Shown here: positions 25,301 to 38,080 of the stretch, one piece after another
Layout: each line of letters begins with the position of its first letter
Position numbering within the stretch: position 1 is the first letter of the stretch
Assembly (NCBI GenBank): GCA_008477525.1
Contig: SPDT01000007.1
Coordinates: 2,604,001 to 2,668,000, forward strand
Length of the DNA stretch: 64,000 nucleotides
Source: Hypomyces perniciosus
Lineage: Eukaryota; Ascomycota; Sordariomycetes; Hypocreales; Hypocreaceae
Direction: 5' to 3'
Notes under the pieces: generated by a model
What the model was told of the DNA's origin: nothing
Databases searched by the model: none
The model's input: only the letters and a program-made list of their open reading frames with translations
Position numbers and translations under genes: made by a program

Positions 25301-27660
25301 GCTTTATATCTTATAACTTTTTAAAAACCTAGCGAATATACTGCATATACTCTTTAAGGGTATAGCTATAGATTAGTATATTATCAAGATATATAATATA
25401 AATAAGATTAACTAGATTTTATAGTATATTATTAATATATTGCTAAAAAGTTACAGGGGAATTCATAAAGCCAAATAGTATAACATTGCATTCAAAGTAT
25501 CTATATTAGCAGCGAAATACTGTCTTCCACCTATCTTTTTCGCAGATAAGTATCCAGTAATATATATCCTTTAAATTAAGTTTAGTGAAAATCTTAGTAT
25601 ATAAAAGTCTATTAAGAATCTTAGAGATTAATAGTAAAGGAGCGTGGTTCTTGCGAGTTATTTTATTTAGAGTATGGAAATCGATATACATTTACAGTTT
25701 ACTGCCTTTCTTTAGTATAAAGATTACAGGGGCACCTGCAGGACTAATAGACTGCCAAATCTATACATTTTATAGTGCTTTTTCCAAATACTTGCAAAGA
25801 GCTTCCAGCTCTTTAAGTACTAAATTATAGATAGGACTCTACGGAGGCATTTTCCTATCTTTTAACTTAATAGCGTGCTGTTAACTTGCTAATATATTGG
25901 CAGCTTCTTCTGCAGAGAAGACACTAGTAAGATTATAATATATAAGAAGCAATTTTAAACATAAAGCCGACTTATAGTCTTTTAAGGAAGTAGCTTTATC
26001 TAAATCAAAAGATAGTAAATCTTCCAAAGCTTCTAACCTAACTTCTAGCTTTTTTTCAGTTACTAATATAAAAGCTACTCAGGCTTCTTTAATAGTTTAT
26101 TATAACTGCTTTTTAAAGGCTATTAAAGTAATAAAATCCCCAGTTAAAGGATAATTCTATTAATTATACTTTTATAAAAGGGTAAAATCGGCTTCCTAAA
26201 ACTAAAGTCTTCCTAGAATAAAATCTTTTAGGCTATTAACAATAATGCAATAAAGTACCTACTTCTTCTCTACTCCCCAGTTATTAATTATCTTTATAAG
26301 TATATCTATATAGCTATAAGTTATAGCAGAAATACCTAGGAAAATAGCAGTAAGCTTAAAAGCTGGTAATAGACTTTTTAATTAATCCTTTTATCGTAAA
26401 GAGATAATATAAACATCACTGCCAGGATCAAACAGGGCATTTATATATTACTAGTAGCCACCTAGCTGCATTTTCTCTAGTTATTTTATAGGTAGATCCA
26501 CATAGTAATTATATTCCTAAGCTTAATAAACTGCAGGTTTAATATTTCTACTAGTAAAGTATAGCTAAATAAGGTTATTATACTTTTCAGTAGAGTAGTG
26601 CTTACTATTATATTTTATATAATTAGGAGCTTGGTAAAAGGTCTTATAATAAAGACTATTATATTTCTAATAAATTACTAAGCTAAAGAGGTTTCTTTAT
26701 TTTTTTAAACCTCTAGATATTTCAGTTATTGTATTTTTTAAAACATTAGCGGCGTAATCCTAGTATAATCCCTGCTAACTAGTAAGTTTAGTCTTCCTGT
26801 ATTTTCTTTAAGATTAAGATTCCTGTTAAAAGCTATTTGCATTACTAATATAGCTATATATAAGAGTCTTAGCGATTATACCGGCATAAATTAACTCTTG
26901 CCAGGTTATAGGGATTTTATAGTAAAGTATCTGTTTATTTATTATAGGGGAAAGGTACTGTAAGAATATATAAATCTTAAACTATAAAGGGGTTGTTTTA
27001 GGGAACTTGCTTTTAATAATCTCAAATTGGGAAAGAAACAACTGAAAATTCTATCTAGCAGCTTAATATAGGCGAAAAATCTATAAAGTCGCTTTATAAT
27101 ACCTAGTTAGGCTATTGCGATTATTGTCTTTAAGCTATTAATAAAATTCATTTTAAATAATTAATTTAGCGGATCTGCCTTTCTCTTTAAAATAGCTAAC
27201 TTATTGCTATTAAATATCTCCTTTTAAGCAGGAAGCAGTATAAGTGATCTTATAAGCTGCTTAAGAAAAGGTATTAAAGGATAATTTAAACTGCCCTTTA
27301 ATAATAGTAAGAAAAGTCTATAATTCTGCCTAAGACTTTCCTTTATAATAAAGAGCTTAAATTTACACTTTACCCTAATCGCCTTTATAAAGTCATTTCG
27401 AACTAGCAGTGCGTAATAAGCTAGTTGTAGGCGATAAACCTTCGATCTCTAGGAGTTTAAAAGAAGGGTTCTCTCTTTAAAGAAAAGTATTTAAATATTT
27501 CCTCTTTAAGTATACTTACTGCTCTTCTCTTACTTATTAAATGCGAGTATTAAATTCTTCTTCTATAAGTAAAGTACTATCTAGAAGGCCTAGTTAATAA
27601 TTTAGAGGAGTAACTCTACTTAAAAGTCTTTGCGTTTAAAATACAGCCTCTTTACTAGGA
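22400..27660 (-). pseudogene. Gypsy C gag-pol, heavily disrupted
   Basis: Read on the minus strand, the best block is 25691-25506: YIDFHTLNKITRKN, then FTKLNLKDIYYWILI and DRWKTVF. This is the Ty3/gypsy reverse-transcriptase pattern (DYRxLNxIT, FTKLDLRxAYxxIRI, EWKTAF). RNase H and integrase remnants follow toward 22.5 kb. Frames are saturated with stops and the limits are approximate. Confidence 0.65.
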
Positions 27661-27665
27661 GTAAA

Positions 27666-27891
27666 TGTCATAGGCTAGGCCATGTCTCCCGGAATCACGA
27701 CTACGCCGAATCCGGAAATACGACCAATACTAGACCGCTTACCTAATTAGGAAACCACCTCGGCTACAACCCTATACGCACAACTATATAATGCATACAT
27801 AGCTAGTATAGAGCTTCCTTCCTTTAGCTATAGATAGACAATACAGAGGTGCCCTAACTGCATGCTTTCCAGTTAGGCTATACCTATTATA
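27666..27891 (+). repeat. 5' LTR of gypsy D
   Basis: 226 bp, TGTCATAGG..CTATTATA. Compared with the 3' LTR the end has lost C at three positions (CCCATTACA to CCTATTATA). Confidence 0.93.
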
Positions 27892-27951
27892 TATCTATAG
27901 CTTAGCTACTACCTAGCCAGTAAGTAACGGAACTCTTACTGCAGAAGGAAA

Positions 27952-29098
27952 ATGGCGAATTTCAGAGACTAAGCCTCCGAGGGCGATGATATACAGTCGC
28001 GGATCGAGCAAGCTGTTCTACCTCTACAGGAACAAATAGCTGCATTAATAAGAAAGCTAGACTCTATAGCACCAGCAACTCAGGGGCTAGATAGCCAGGA
28101 AAACGAGATGTCATTCCTTCCGCAACCTAAGCAAGAACCCGCGCAGGCCGCAACTATAAAGCCTGCATTGACCTTTATGATAGAGTTTATATAAGCTCTT
28201 AGGGTTAAAAGGAAGCCACTCCCTAACCCATTTAAATTCTTAGGAAAGCGAAGGGAGTATACCATATAGGCGCAAGATATACGCGAGAAGCTTGAACTCG
28301 ATAAAGAGTTCTATAATAGCAACAGAGAACGGTAGTACTTTATTAACTCCTATTTAGACGCTACACTTAAGCAGGTAGTCGCTACCTTCTATGCGTCAGG
28401 AGGAACTAACAGGAACTATAACCCAGCAGAATTTATGCAATACCTAGACTGTACCTATAAGGATTAAGGACTCTGGAACCGAGCTGCGCAAAAGCTGCGC
28501 ACTTTTAAGCAAGGAGATAAAACTTCGCTCTTATCTTTCCTTCCCCGCTTTAAATAGAAGCTCTCTAAGGCAGGCGGCGACAACTGGGCTGACTAAGCCA
28601 AGATCATCTTCCTCGAAAGAGCGTTATCTCCAGAACTACAATTCCGCTTAGTAACAGTAGACCTGCCGCTTACCTATAGCGAATGGCTTACTAAGGTCCA
28701 GGATATCGCTAGCCGCATCGAACGATTAGATCCAGACCGACGGAACGCGGGAGCCGCCTCGATAGGCCACTCCCGGCAGAAAAAATATAATAAGCCCTAA
28801 CTATATTACACTTCGAAGGACTATATACAAGCAGTCGATAAGGAGGGCGATACCCGGATAGGGGGCGTAAACCGCATAAAGAACCAGCGCTAACGCAGCT
28901 CTTTAGCGAGCAAAGCAGACATTGCCCGGGAGGCCATATATTACCGTTGCGGGAAGGAGGGACATATTGCCCGGTTTTGCAAAAAAGGCCACAGAGCCCA
29001 GGCGCATTAAGTCCAGATCGCCAACCGCGAGTCTAATAATAATAACCAGTATATTAACGGCGAGGAAGACGGTAACTCTAGCGATAAGTCAAAAGATT
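27952..29098 (+). pseudogene. Gypsy D gag, disrupted by stops
   Basis: From the ATG at 27952 (MANFRD) a single frame reads a coherent capsid-like protein (LPNPFKFLGKRREY, LLSFLPRF, LERALSPELQFRL). Only scattered TAA/TAG codons interrupt it, at positions expected to be Gln or Trp. A CCHC zinc knuckle near 28.94 kb reads YRCGKEGHIARFC, with the first Cys apparently changed to Tyr. The capsid would package element RNA. It cannot be translated full-length now. Confidence 0.8.
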
Positions 29099-29189
29099 AG
29101 CTTTAATGCAAAGTCAAGCGTTAGAGCCTATAAAAGAAGAACTGAAGGGATAGAAGGAGTTCAAGGAGCAAATGACCGGCGAATCAGCA

Positions 29190-32100
29190 ACATTACAAGC
29201 CAGAATAGAGAATATACCTATTACAGCACTATTCGATACTGGCTGTAACTTTTATACTATTGTAAACTCCTCCTTTGCCTAGAAGTTACACCTCCTGCAG
29301 ATCAAGATCACTAAAAGGAAGATTAGGATATTTACCGAGATCCACGAGAAGGTAGAAACCAGCTATATCGCTATTATTTACCTAAATCTATACGGCTATA
29401 TTAAACGTCAATACGCCTATATAGTAGATTAACTAGATTATAACCTAATCCTCAGTAAGCCTTAGGCTAAGGCTAACCAGGTAATATATAATGCAGCTAA
29501 AAAGGAAGTTAGCTACAGAAAAGCCGGCCTACAGCTACAATTCGCAGATAAAGAGGAGCCCGGGAATATTAAGGCTATACAAAAAGCCCGGCTTATACCA
29601 GCCTCAATATTGCAAGCAGAATACCGCCGCATTAAAAGGAACAGCAAAAAGGAAGCGTACTTCCTCCAAGCTATCAGCTTATCCGACATTAAAAAAGCAC
29701 TCTAGCCTAAAAAACCTATAGATCCCCAGGAATATATCCCCCCCAAACTATATAAAGAGTTCTGTTCGCTATTCTCTATAAAAGAAGCTACTAAACTTCC
29801 ACTACACTACCCCAAAGTCGATTTACAGATTCCCCTAAAAGCTAATAAATATAGTAAAGAACTAGAACTCCCTTAAGGCCCCCTTTACAGCATATTACGC
29901 GAGGAACTATTAGTGTTACGGAAGACCCTCCTTAACTTACTTAATAAGGGATTTATTCGAGCTAGCAACTTAGCCGCCGCAGCCCCTATCCTTTTTATTC
30001 AGAAACCTGGAGGAGGAATTCGCTTCTGTATAGACTACTGCGCCTTAAACGCAATAACGCAGCGAGATCGCTACCCCCTCCCCCTTTTTTCCAAAACCCT
30101 TAACAGCTTAATAAAAGTAAAGTAGTTCACAAAGCTAAATATAGTAGCTGCGTTCTATAAAATCAGGGTCGCGAAAAGAGAAGAATATAAGACTGCATTC
30201 TGTATACGCTATAGCCTATATAAGTGGCGGGTAGTTCCATTCAGACTTACCGGCGCACCAGCAGCGTTCTAACAGTATATCAACTAAATACTACGCCCCT
30301 TTTTAGACGACTTCGCGTCCGCATACCTTAACAATATCCTGATCTATACTGACGGGTCATGAAAGGACTATATAAAGAAGGTCTGGCGAGTTTTATGCGC
30401 CCTCGCTGATACTGGGCTACACCTAGATCCTAGGAAGTGCGCGTTTACACAGAAAGAGATTAAATACCTTGGGTTTATTATATATGCCAGCAAGGGAATT
30501 GCCTGCGACCCTGAAAAGCAGCGAGCTATTAGCGAGTGGCAGGCGCCTATAACAGTAACAGGAGTCCGAAGCTTCCTTGGCTTTACTAATTACTACCGGA
30601 TATTCATCCCCGGGTTCTCTCGGATAGCCTACCTGCTTATAAGGCTAACCAAAAAAGGGACCCCCTTCCAGTAGAAAGGTATAAAAGAAACAGCCTTCCA
30701 GGAGCTTAAACGCCTCTTTATTAAAGCCCCTATACTATAAGCTTAGGATCCTATAAAACACACCTTTATTAAAGTAGACTATTTAGGATACACTTTAAGA
30801 GGAGTCTTCCTATAAGAGAATAAAAAGGGAGAACGCTATACTGTAGCTTACCACTTATAGAAGCTAAGCCCTGCCGAATATAACTATCCTATCTACAATA
30901 AAGAAATGCTGGCAGTAATTCACTGTCTAGAAGAGTAGAGAGCAGAGCTATATAGCTGCAACCCCTTTACAGTTATTTCAGACTATAAAAACTTACAGTT
31001 CTTTATAACGCGCAGGAAACTCTCTGAACGATAGACGCGCTGGGCAGAGTTCCTTTCCCAGTTCGATTTTACAATCCAATACAGGCCAGGCAGCGAGGCA
31101 GCCGCTCCCGACGCATTAAGCCGCAAGGAACAAGACCTTCCACTCAATAAAGGCAACAAGCGCGAACTAAGCCGCTATATACAACTTATCCCAGCCGCAC
31201 CAGCAATACAGCGATTCGAGGACAGCGATACTAATCTCCCTTTAATGCGCATATTCGACAGAAACGAGGAACTATAAGACCTATAAAACCTGACGATTCA
31301 GAAGGACCCAGTATATTAACGGGTATACGCTGCAGTTAAGAAAGAAAAGCGCTCCCTCCCCGCAGACCTCCAACTCAAGGTACAGATATCGGAATATACA
31401 ATCGACGAGGAACAGAGACTAACGTTCCGAGACCGTATCTGGGTACCGGCTATAACCGAAGAAGAAGGCGAAACGCTGCGCACTTGCATCGTGTAAGCAG
31501 AATACAACGCTGCAGTCTCAGGCTACCTAGGTTATAACGGAACCCTAGCTATTATTTCCTGCAGGTTCTTTTAGCCAGGAATTAGCAGTATAGTCCGACA
31601 ATTCCTCCGCAACTGTAGTATATGCGGAAAAGGAAAAGTGTAGAGAAACTATAAGCGAGGACTCCTCAAACCACTACCTATTCCCTAGCATATCCGCAGC
31701 GACCTAGCTATAGACTTTATAATCGACCTACCACCCACAGGACCGACACAGGCACAATACCTTTAGGTTATTATTGACCGGCTTACTAAAAATATTACCC
31801 TTAAAGTAATAGAGAGTATAGAGGTAGAAGCATATGCAAAGAGGTTCCTCCAATGCCACTATCGGTTCTACAGGATGCCCCGGTCTATAGTCAGCGACCA
31901 AGGATCTAATTAGACTAGCCGCTTCTAGAAAGCTTTCTGTAAACTAGCAGGAACCCAGCAACGCCTAAGCACAGCATATTACCCATAAACCGACAGCAGA
32001 CTAGAAAGGAGCAACCAAAAGATCCAAGCATACCTTAAAGTATATATAGACTACTCCCAGAGCGATTGGGGAGACCTCCTCCCAGCAGCGCAACTAGCTT

Positions 32101-32846
32101 TAAATAACCGCGAATACACGGCTATCCAAATGAGCCCCTTTTTCCTTGAGCACGGCTATTATGTAGAACCCCTCTAGCTATATACGAAAGAAAACGAAGC
32201 TATTGGATTAAAGGACCTGGAGGAGAAGGCCGCAAAAGAAATAGTTAAGAGACTAGAAGGAGTAACCGCCTTTGCCCAAGCAGCACTTGCCGCTATGCAA
32301 CAACGCTACGAGGACTCCGCGAACCAGCGGCGAGGCCCCTCTAAGAGATATAAAGTGGGAGATAAAGTCTAGCTACACCTCAGCAACTACAATACTCCCC
32401 AGCCTTCCAAAAAGCTTAATGCCCTACATTATAAGTATACAGTAACGAAGGTCATTAGCCCTCATATAGTGGAACTGGGCGTACCAACTGGTATATACCC
32501 GCGATTTCACGTTAACCTGCTAAAAAGAGCGGCCGATAACCCCCTTCCGGGCCAGATTTCAGACAACCCCCAACCACCACCAATACAAGTGGATGGCGAG
32601 GATAAATAGGAAGTTAAAGAGGTCCTCTGCGCAAGGACTAAGCGGCGAGGTCGCGGCTCTTTCCGCGAAGCATTAATACAGTGGAAAGGATATATAGAGC
32701 CAACCTAGGAACCGATACACATACTTAAAGACACAGCAGCCCTTGACGACTATATATCTAAATATAGCCCAATCGAATCTAACGACAGGCCACTTAACAG
32801 CTATACGCCAGCGAAGCAACAGCGCCCAAAGAGAGAGCCATCGTAA
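29190..32846 (+). pseudogene. Gypsy D pol (protease, RT, RNase H, integrase, chromodomain), disrupted
   Basis: One continuous frame with in-frame stops. Protease ALFDTGCNF is near 29.23 kb. RT is about 29.9-30.4 kb (IRFCIDYCALNAITQRDRYPLP; the catalytic YLDD reads YLNN). Connection and RNase H run to about 31.1 kb (SDYKNLQFF). Integrase is about 31.5-32.3 kb (IRSDLAIDFI, VSDQGSN). A C-terminal chromodomain lies at about 32.61-32.78 kb (FREALIQWKGYIEPT). The TAA at 32844-32846 sits 14 bp before the 3' LTR and looks like the native stop. Loss of catalytic Asp residues and the premature stops make it inactive. Confidence 0.88.
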
Positions 32847-32859
32847 GAAGGGGGGGTAA

Positions 32860-33085
32860 TGTCACAGGCTAGGCCATGTCTCCCGGAATCACGACTACGC
32901 CGAATCCGGAAATACAACCAATACTAGACCGCTTACCTAATTAAGAAACCACCTCGGCTACAACCCTATACGCACAACTATATAACGCATACATAGCTAG
33001 TATAGAGCTTCCTTCCTTCAGCTATAGATAGACAATACAGAGGTGCCCTAACTGCGTGCTTTCCAGTTAGGCTACACCCATTACA
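32860..33085 (+). repeat. 3' LTR of gypsy D
   Basis: 226 bp, TGTCACAGG..CCATTACA, preceded by AAGGGGGGGTAA (polypurine tract). Confidence 0.93.
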
Positions 33086-33166
33086 GTAAGCTAGTTATTT
33101 GCTGCTAAAGGCATCTTTAACTTTAATAGTCTTCCCACCTTTACTGGGAATAGTAAGAGACTAGTA

Positions 33167-33428
33167 TATCAGAGACCTTTTTTAGGGTAGATAGATTGGG
33201 CGAGGGGCTGTGACTTTAGGGAAAAGTAGAGGAGGTTAAAGAGCAGTTACTTAAAGGAGAGATAGATGTTAATAAGCAGGTAATAAGCTAAAAACTAGTA
33301 GTTAGGTGTAGCAGCAGTAGTTTACTGGTCTCTGAAGTTCTATATCTTCAGGGACTACAGTTGCTTTTATATATGCATTCCGGCCTATATAATATTATAA
33401 GAGCTCCGGAGCTTCCGGTCTCTTAAGA
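33167..33428 (-). repeat. 5' LTR of gypsy C
   Basis: 262 bp, paired with 20871-21132. The outer end is TTAAGA instead of CTAACA, and the TSD AGCTA follows directly. Confidence 0.8.
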
Positions 33429-33433
33429 AGCTA

Positions 33434-36400
33434 TCCAATAATTGGAAAAGGTTATTGTTTGCTAAAGGATACTCTCTACAATCTATATTAAAAGATAACG
33501 CGCTTTATTAAGCTTTCGAATATAGCTATAGTTAAAGGATTTTATATTAATATTGTATTTTCATTAAAGCTTTAAAAAGCAGGGATTTAGTTAATAGGGT
33601 GCGATAATATACTTCGCACTGGCATAACTAATTTAAATATTATTGTAGGGAAAGTAAAGTATAGGTATAATCTTTTATTTCTTTAATATAAGCCCCTATC
33701 GCTTTATATTACCCTTATCTTTAAGTGTGCTATACCAAGCAGTTTGACAGCTTTTTTTATTTTTCTTAATATAGACTATAGTATTTATATAGCGTTAAAA
33801 AGTAGGAGAAGACTAATATATAATCCCTTAATACTATAATATAAGTTTAAATAGCTCTGGCATTTACAATTAGGATATTTAGGCCTAAAAGCGCTTAAAG
33901 TGCTTATAAAGAATATAAGGAATATATATATTAAGGGAATTATATATATAAAATATAAGGCTTATGTTTTTATATATGTAAAACAGGTTATCTCTTACAG
34001 ACTATCTAATAGATAAGTATTAAGACTATTTTTTAAAGTATACTAGGATCTTTAAGATTATCCTAGGGGCTATAATAGGGATAACTGGCTTCTAGTATTT
34101 AAAGAAAAATATACTATATAGCTATATATACGCCCTTTATTAAATAAAGAATAAGAAACTGTTTTTAATGCTCTTTTTAACTTTATAAGTATAGTAAAGA
34201 TATAATATAATATCTCTATATACTTTTTTAGGCAGGATAACAAGAAAGCTGTAATTGCAGTTAAAAGCTTATTACGCTTCTAGATCTAGGCTAATATAGA
34301 GGGTATTATCCTAGAGCTTGCCCTTTCCTATATATATAAACCGAATAACGCTTTGGAATAGGCAGGTTAGGAAGTTATAAATAAGTCGATTAAAATGCTG
34401 GAAGCTGCAGGTCTTTTAACCGACTTATAGCCTAAGAGCGCAAAAGCTACAGTGCATATTATTAATACAAGTCCTACGCGCAGCCTTAATATAATATCAC
34501 CTATTAATAAATTAAAGCAATGGTTCCGCGACTTTACGCCCTTTCCGATAAGGGAGCTTTCCGCGGACTTACAGCTAGATTAAAGCAGGCTCTATATATA
34601 TAGCTGCCGCGCCTATATACTGAATAGAGACCGCAAGGCTGGCCAGAAAAAGAGAGAATTTAAAACTAAGCCTAAAGGGCTAATTAAATATTTTATTAGC
34701 TATACTGCAAATAATATATATTGCATTTAGTTACCCTGCTTAGTAAAGGTAATTATTATAAGGAATATATAGTTTAATAAGACTAGCTTTTTTAATAGCT
34801 ATAAAGAGATCGCGGATAAGCTGTCTGTAGCTAAGTTAAATAAGCTATTCGATAAGGTTAAAGAAAATAAGCCGGAATTCAAACTCTTCCCTATATATAT
34901 TCCCGCAGCAAGGAATACCTTTATAAGTAATATGGAAGAAGAGAGTATACCTTTAAGGGTAGCAGAGATATAAAGCGTTAAGGACAGCTTAATAAACGCT
35001 CTGAGTAAGCCACCAGCGCACCCAGAAGGACCTCTCGGTCTTTAAATACTAAGGGCTAGTATATAACCCGATAGAGGAGGATAGTCCGCTAAGGCTAAAA
35101 GCAGACTAGCGTGTAAAAGACTCGCCTACTTCTGTAAAAGAAGAGCAGACTTTTAAGGAAATGCCAGCTAGTAATCCCTTAAATGGCAGAGCAGTAGCCA
35201 ATACTTGCAGAAGCTTAAGACTCTAAGGGAAGCAACCTGCGAGAAAGGCCAACGAGTATCTCCTAGTATATAGGATTAAGACGCGCACCGCAAGCACTGC
35301 TCCTAAAGATAACAAGCCCGGCATATACTTAATAATTACTAGGCTCTTTGGTTTAATGCTATATTAACTGCTGCCTAATTAATAGAAGCTAATAAGTAAT
35401 AAATTAAAGAGCGCAGAAACAGTATTTACTGTTTTTAATGCAGTAATAGACTATAAATCTTTTTCCTGGAAAAGTATAGCTTTTAATAAATTAACTGTTT
35501 ACTAGGAGGATTTAGCGAAACCACTAAAAGACTAGAAAGAGTTTATAAAATACTTATTTAAAGATAGGTTTAAGTAAACTGCGCGCGATAAAATTAATTC
35601 TCTGCGCGTAAAAGGAACCTAGTAAAAGATACTATGCTTAAAGGCAATAATAAAGCTATTACTGGTATATTAGGTTTTTACTTATAAGTTTAACTAGAAC
35701 GGAAATCTAGAATACTGTAAAGCTTATTTTATAGTCTGCAGGGACTTATAAAAGCGCTCTATTATAGAGAGTATATATATAGCTATATTAGCAGCGCGTT
35801 CTTTCTATATACTTATTGCTTTTACAGCAAGATTTAACTTTAAGTTAAAGCAGTATAATATCAAGAACGCTTTTTTTAACGCTTTAAGGGATAAGAACTC
35901 GAAACCAGTTATATATAAGCTCTTTAAAGGTTTTAAGCAGCCGAATATCTATCTAAAGCTCGCGAAAGCCTTATATAGTTTAAAGGACTCGCTAAAGCTG
36001 TAGTTTAATAAACTATCTTTAACTTTAAGGTAATAAAGGTTAATCTTAAGCTTTAAAGAGCCCTATCTCTTTTATAATAAAGCTTAGAAGATTTTTATTG
36101 TATTTTATATAGATAATATCTTAATTGTATATTATTATAATAATAAAGCTTTTTACATTAAGCTATTAAATGCTTTAAAAGTAAAGTATAAGCTTTATAG
36201 TAGAGGAGATATATAGTGGTTCTTAAGGATTAAGATTACCTGCATTTATATAAAGTATAGGATATACCTTTCTTATAAAACCTATTTTAAGAAAATTGCA
36301 AAATGATTTGGGCTTAATAAAGAAATATAGCTTCTTATAATTCTAATACCTATTATAAAGCTCCGGAAAAGTATATTATAAGCTTTAAAAGCAACTATTA

Positions 36401-37110
36401 AGATATATTAAAAGAAAGTAGGATTAATGCTTTATACAGCTATTATAATAAGGCCTAATATAACTTATAGCGCCTCGGCTTTATTACAGTTTTTAATTAA
36501 CCCTAGTAAAGAGTACCTTAAAGCAGTTAACTAGCTAATCCGCTATTTATATATATAGCGTTTCCTAGCTCTTTAATATAGAGGGAAAGGAGAAATATAA
36601 GTCTTAACTGCTTTAAGTAATACTTCCTTTACTAATAATATAAATACTTAGAGATTATTTTAAAGGTATTTTATTATGCTTTTCTTAGGCTTTATCTTGT
36701 AGAATGCAATGCGCTAAAGTATTGTTAGTACGTTAATGATGGAAGCTAAGCTGTTTGCCTTTACTTAAATAGCAAAGGAGGCTATAGGTTTGTATTGCCT
36801 TTTCTGGGAAATGAAATTCAAGCCCAGCGCTAATTAAAATATCAATTATAACAATTAACTAACTATATATTTTATAATTAGAGAGAGTACGCGAATTAGC
36901 ACTCGCCTGCATTATATTAATATATAAAATATATAATTTCGGTAGGAATACTAGAAAGGATTATTTACAGTTTCCTATCTTTCCATTAACCTTATACCTA
37001 CTGATAGGTATTAAAGCCCTACTATAGCAGCGCTTTAAGCACTTTAAAGCACTATTAAACTTGGCAGATATATAGTTACTAGAATGGAATATATAAGAAT
37101 ACGGGAAACC
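33434..37110 (+). pseudogene. A-inner integrase-RT-RNase H remnant
   Basis: A-inner resumes after gypsy C. Surviving plus-strand blocks include a copia integrase C-terminus near 34.6-34.9 kb (KPKGLIKYFISYTANNIYCI). RT is near 35.8-36.2 kb (QYNIKNAFFNALRDKNSKP, VFYIDNILIVYYYNN). An RNase H-like end lies near 36.75-36.9 kb (LMMEAKLFAFT). Stops and AT shift are heavy, and no complete domain is open. Confidence 0.75.
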
Positions 37111-37494
37111 GGTTAATTCTAGCCTATAGGCCGCCAGTTATAAAGGTATATTCTATCACCGCAATAACTATTCTCCGAGAGCTTTCTAGCCCTCGCGCGC
37201 CTGCGCGTAAAGGGCGTTATTGTTATTATCGCTGCTGCCCGAGGCAGCAGCCTCTTTAAAGTAAACCGAGTTCTCCTCCTCTAATAAGTTAAATTAAAGG
37301 CGCAACGCCTTTTTGCACCGGGTTGCCATTTAATTATGTAAGCTTATAAGCGTATAAAGAAAGGAGAGTATACTTACCCGGTCATCCTCCTCACTTACAG
37401 CTCAAAAAAGCCGGCACGCAATCGGTGCAAGTACCGAACGACTATAGAGTATATGATTAGATAGAGTAATACAGGTAAGTCAAGGAGGAGCTTA

Positions 37495-38014
37495 CTAGGG
37501 GGCATATCGGTGATTACCACCGAAGCAAGCAGCGCACCGCTGAGAGCGGGCGACGGAAACACACTGCGAGAAGTCTCCCTTGCCGGCGATTGCCGACTTT
37601 AGACAACCCTTACAAGGAGGGGATAACGGCACGGCAGCAGGGGCCGGGACGGCAGCAGCAGGAGGAGGAGCCGATGAAGACGAGGATGAAGCTGCCTCAG
37701 CAGCGAGGCGTGCTTCACGAACAGCAGCCAAGCGCACGTCTAAAGCGGCAACAGCCGCAGCACGCCTGGACCGGCCGGGACCAGCCGGCGCAGGAGCAGG
37801 AGCCGGCGCAGGAGCAGGAGCAGGAGCAGGAGCAGCAACAGGCGTGGCCGCTCGGCCAGCCGAGCGACCAACGCCGCGACGAGCCACCTTCGGGGGGCGA
37901 CCACAACCACGCTTCACCGACGAGGTATTCTTCTTTTGCGATTTCGCTGTTAGCTAACAAACACGCAGCGCGAAGGGAATTAGTCGGAAGAGTGATACTT
38001 ACAGCGGGGGCCAT
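37495..38014 (-). CDS. Antisense cargo gene of copia A: AT-hook plus Cys-rich DUF3716-like protein
   Basis: Lies between A-inner pol and its 3' LTR, on the strand opposite the element. Proposed model complement(join(37495..37953,38003..38014)), 156 residues. The ATG at 38014 gives MAPA, then a 49-bp GTAAGT..TTGTTAG intron, and the frame continues into a long GC-rich ORF. Visible parts: a basic AT-hook core (KRGCGRPPK); an Ala-Pro repeat; a Ser/Ala-rich segment; and a C-terminal Cys module (CKGCLK, FSQCV, RCAACF) that resembles the fungal DUF3716 zinc-binding pattern. A further 3' intron (GTAAGC..CTATAG) could extend the end by about a dozen residues. This suggests a nuclear DNA-binding protein, but its function is unknown. 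Base composition is far from the AT-rich neighbours and RIP-type stops are absent. Confidence 0.55.
37789..37840. repeat. GGAGCAGGAGCA-type microsatellite in the cargo gene
   Basis: Imperfect repeats of GGAGCA/GGCGCA encode the Ala-Pro run on the minus strand. The matching stretch in A-outer (about 10.6-10.8 kb) is also a short-period repeat but mutated. Confidence 0.8.
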
Positions 38015-38080
38015 GCTGCTGTTGCTGTTGATGTTGATGTTGTTGTTGATGTTGATGATGATGATGTTGATGACTGAAGA
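38013..38080. repeat. TTGATG trinucleotide-type repeat upstream of the cargo gene
   Basis: GTTGATGTTGATG-type repeats directly before the minus-strand ATG, so a CAACATCAAC-rich leader in that orientation. The same segment is visible as an AT-only version in A-outer near 10.38-10.44 kb. Confidence 0.75.

Larger units (their letters stand above)
27666..33085 (+). mobile_element. Ty3/gypsy chromovirus D (plus), youngest layer
   Basis: A 5420-bp element with 226-bp LTRs (27666-27891, 32860-33085) and TSD GTAAA/GTAAG (27661-27665, 33086-33090), which differ by one G-to-A. Order: gag with a zinc knuckle, protease, RT, RNase H, integrase, chromodomain. A GGGGGG tract precedes the 3' LTR. The LTRs differ at about nine sites, all transitions. 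Base composition is much closer to normal than the surrounding elements. Confidence 0.93.
20871..33428 (-). mobile_element. Ty3/gypsy element C (minus), interrupted by chromovirus D
   Basis: LTRs at 20871-21132 (3') and 33167-33428 (5') share TGTCAGAGACC and GGTCTC ends. TSD AGCTA is at 20866-20870 and 33429-33433. The internal reading strand is minus: a GGGGGGG run lies next to the LTR at 21132, as expected of a polypurine tract beside a 3' LTR. The clearest domain is reverse transcriptase at 25691-25506. Gag-side sequence lies at 26.5-27.6 kb and next to the 5' LTR. The 1.3-1.6 kb between pol and the 3' LTR is unassigned. Confidence 0.85.
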
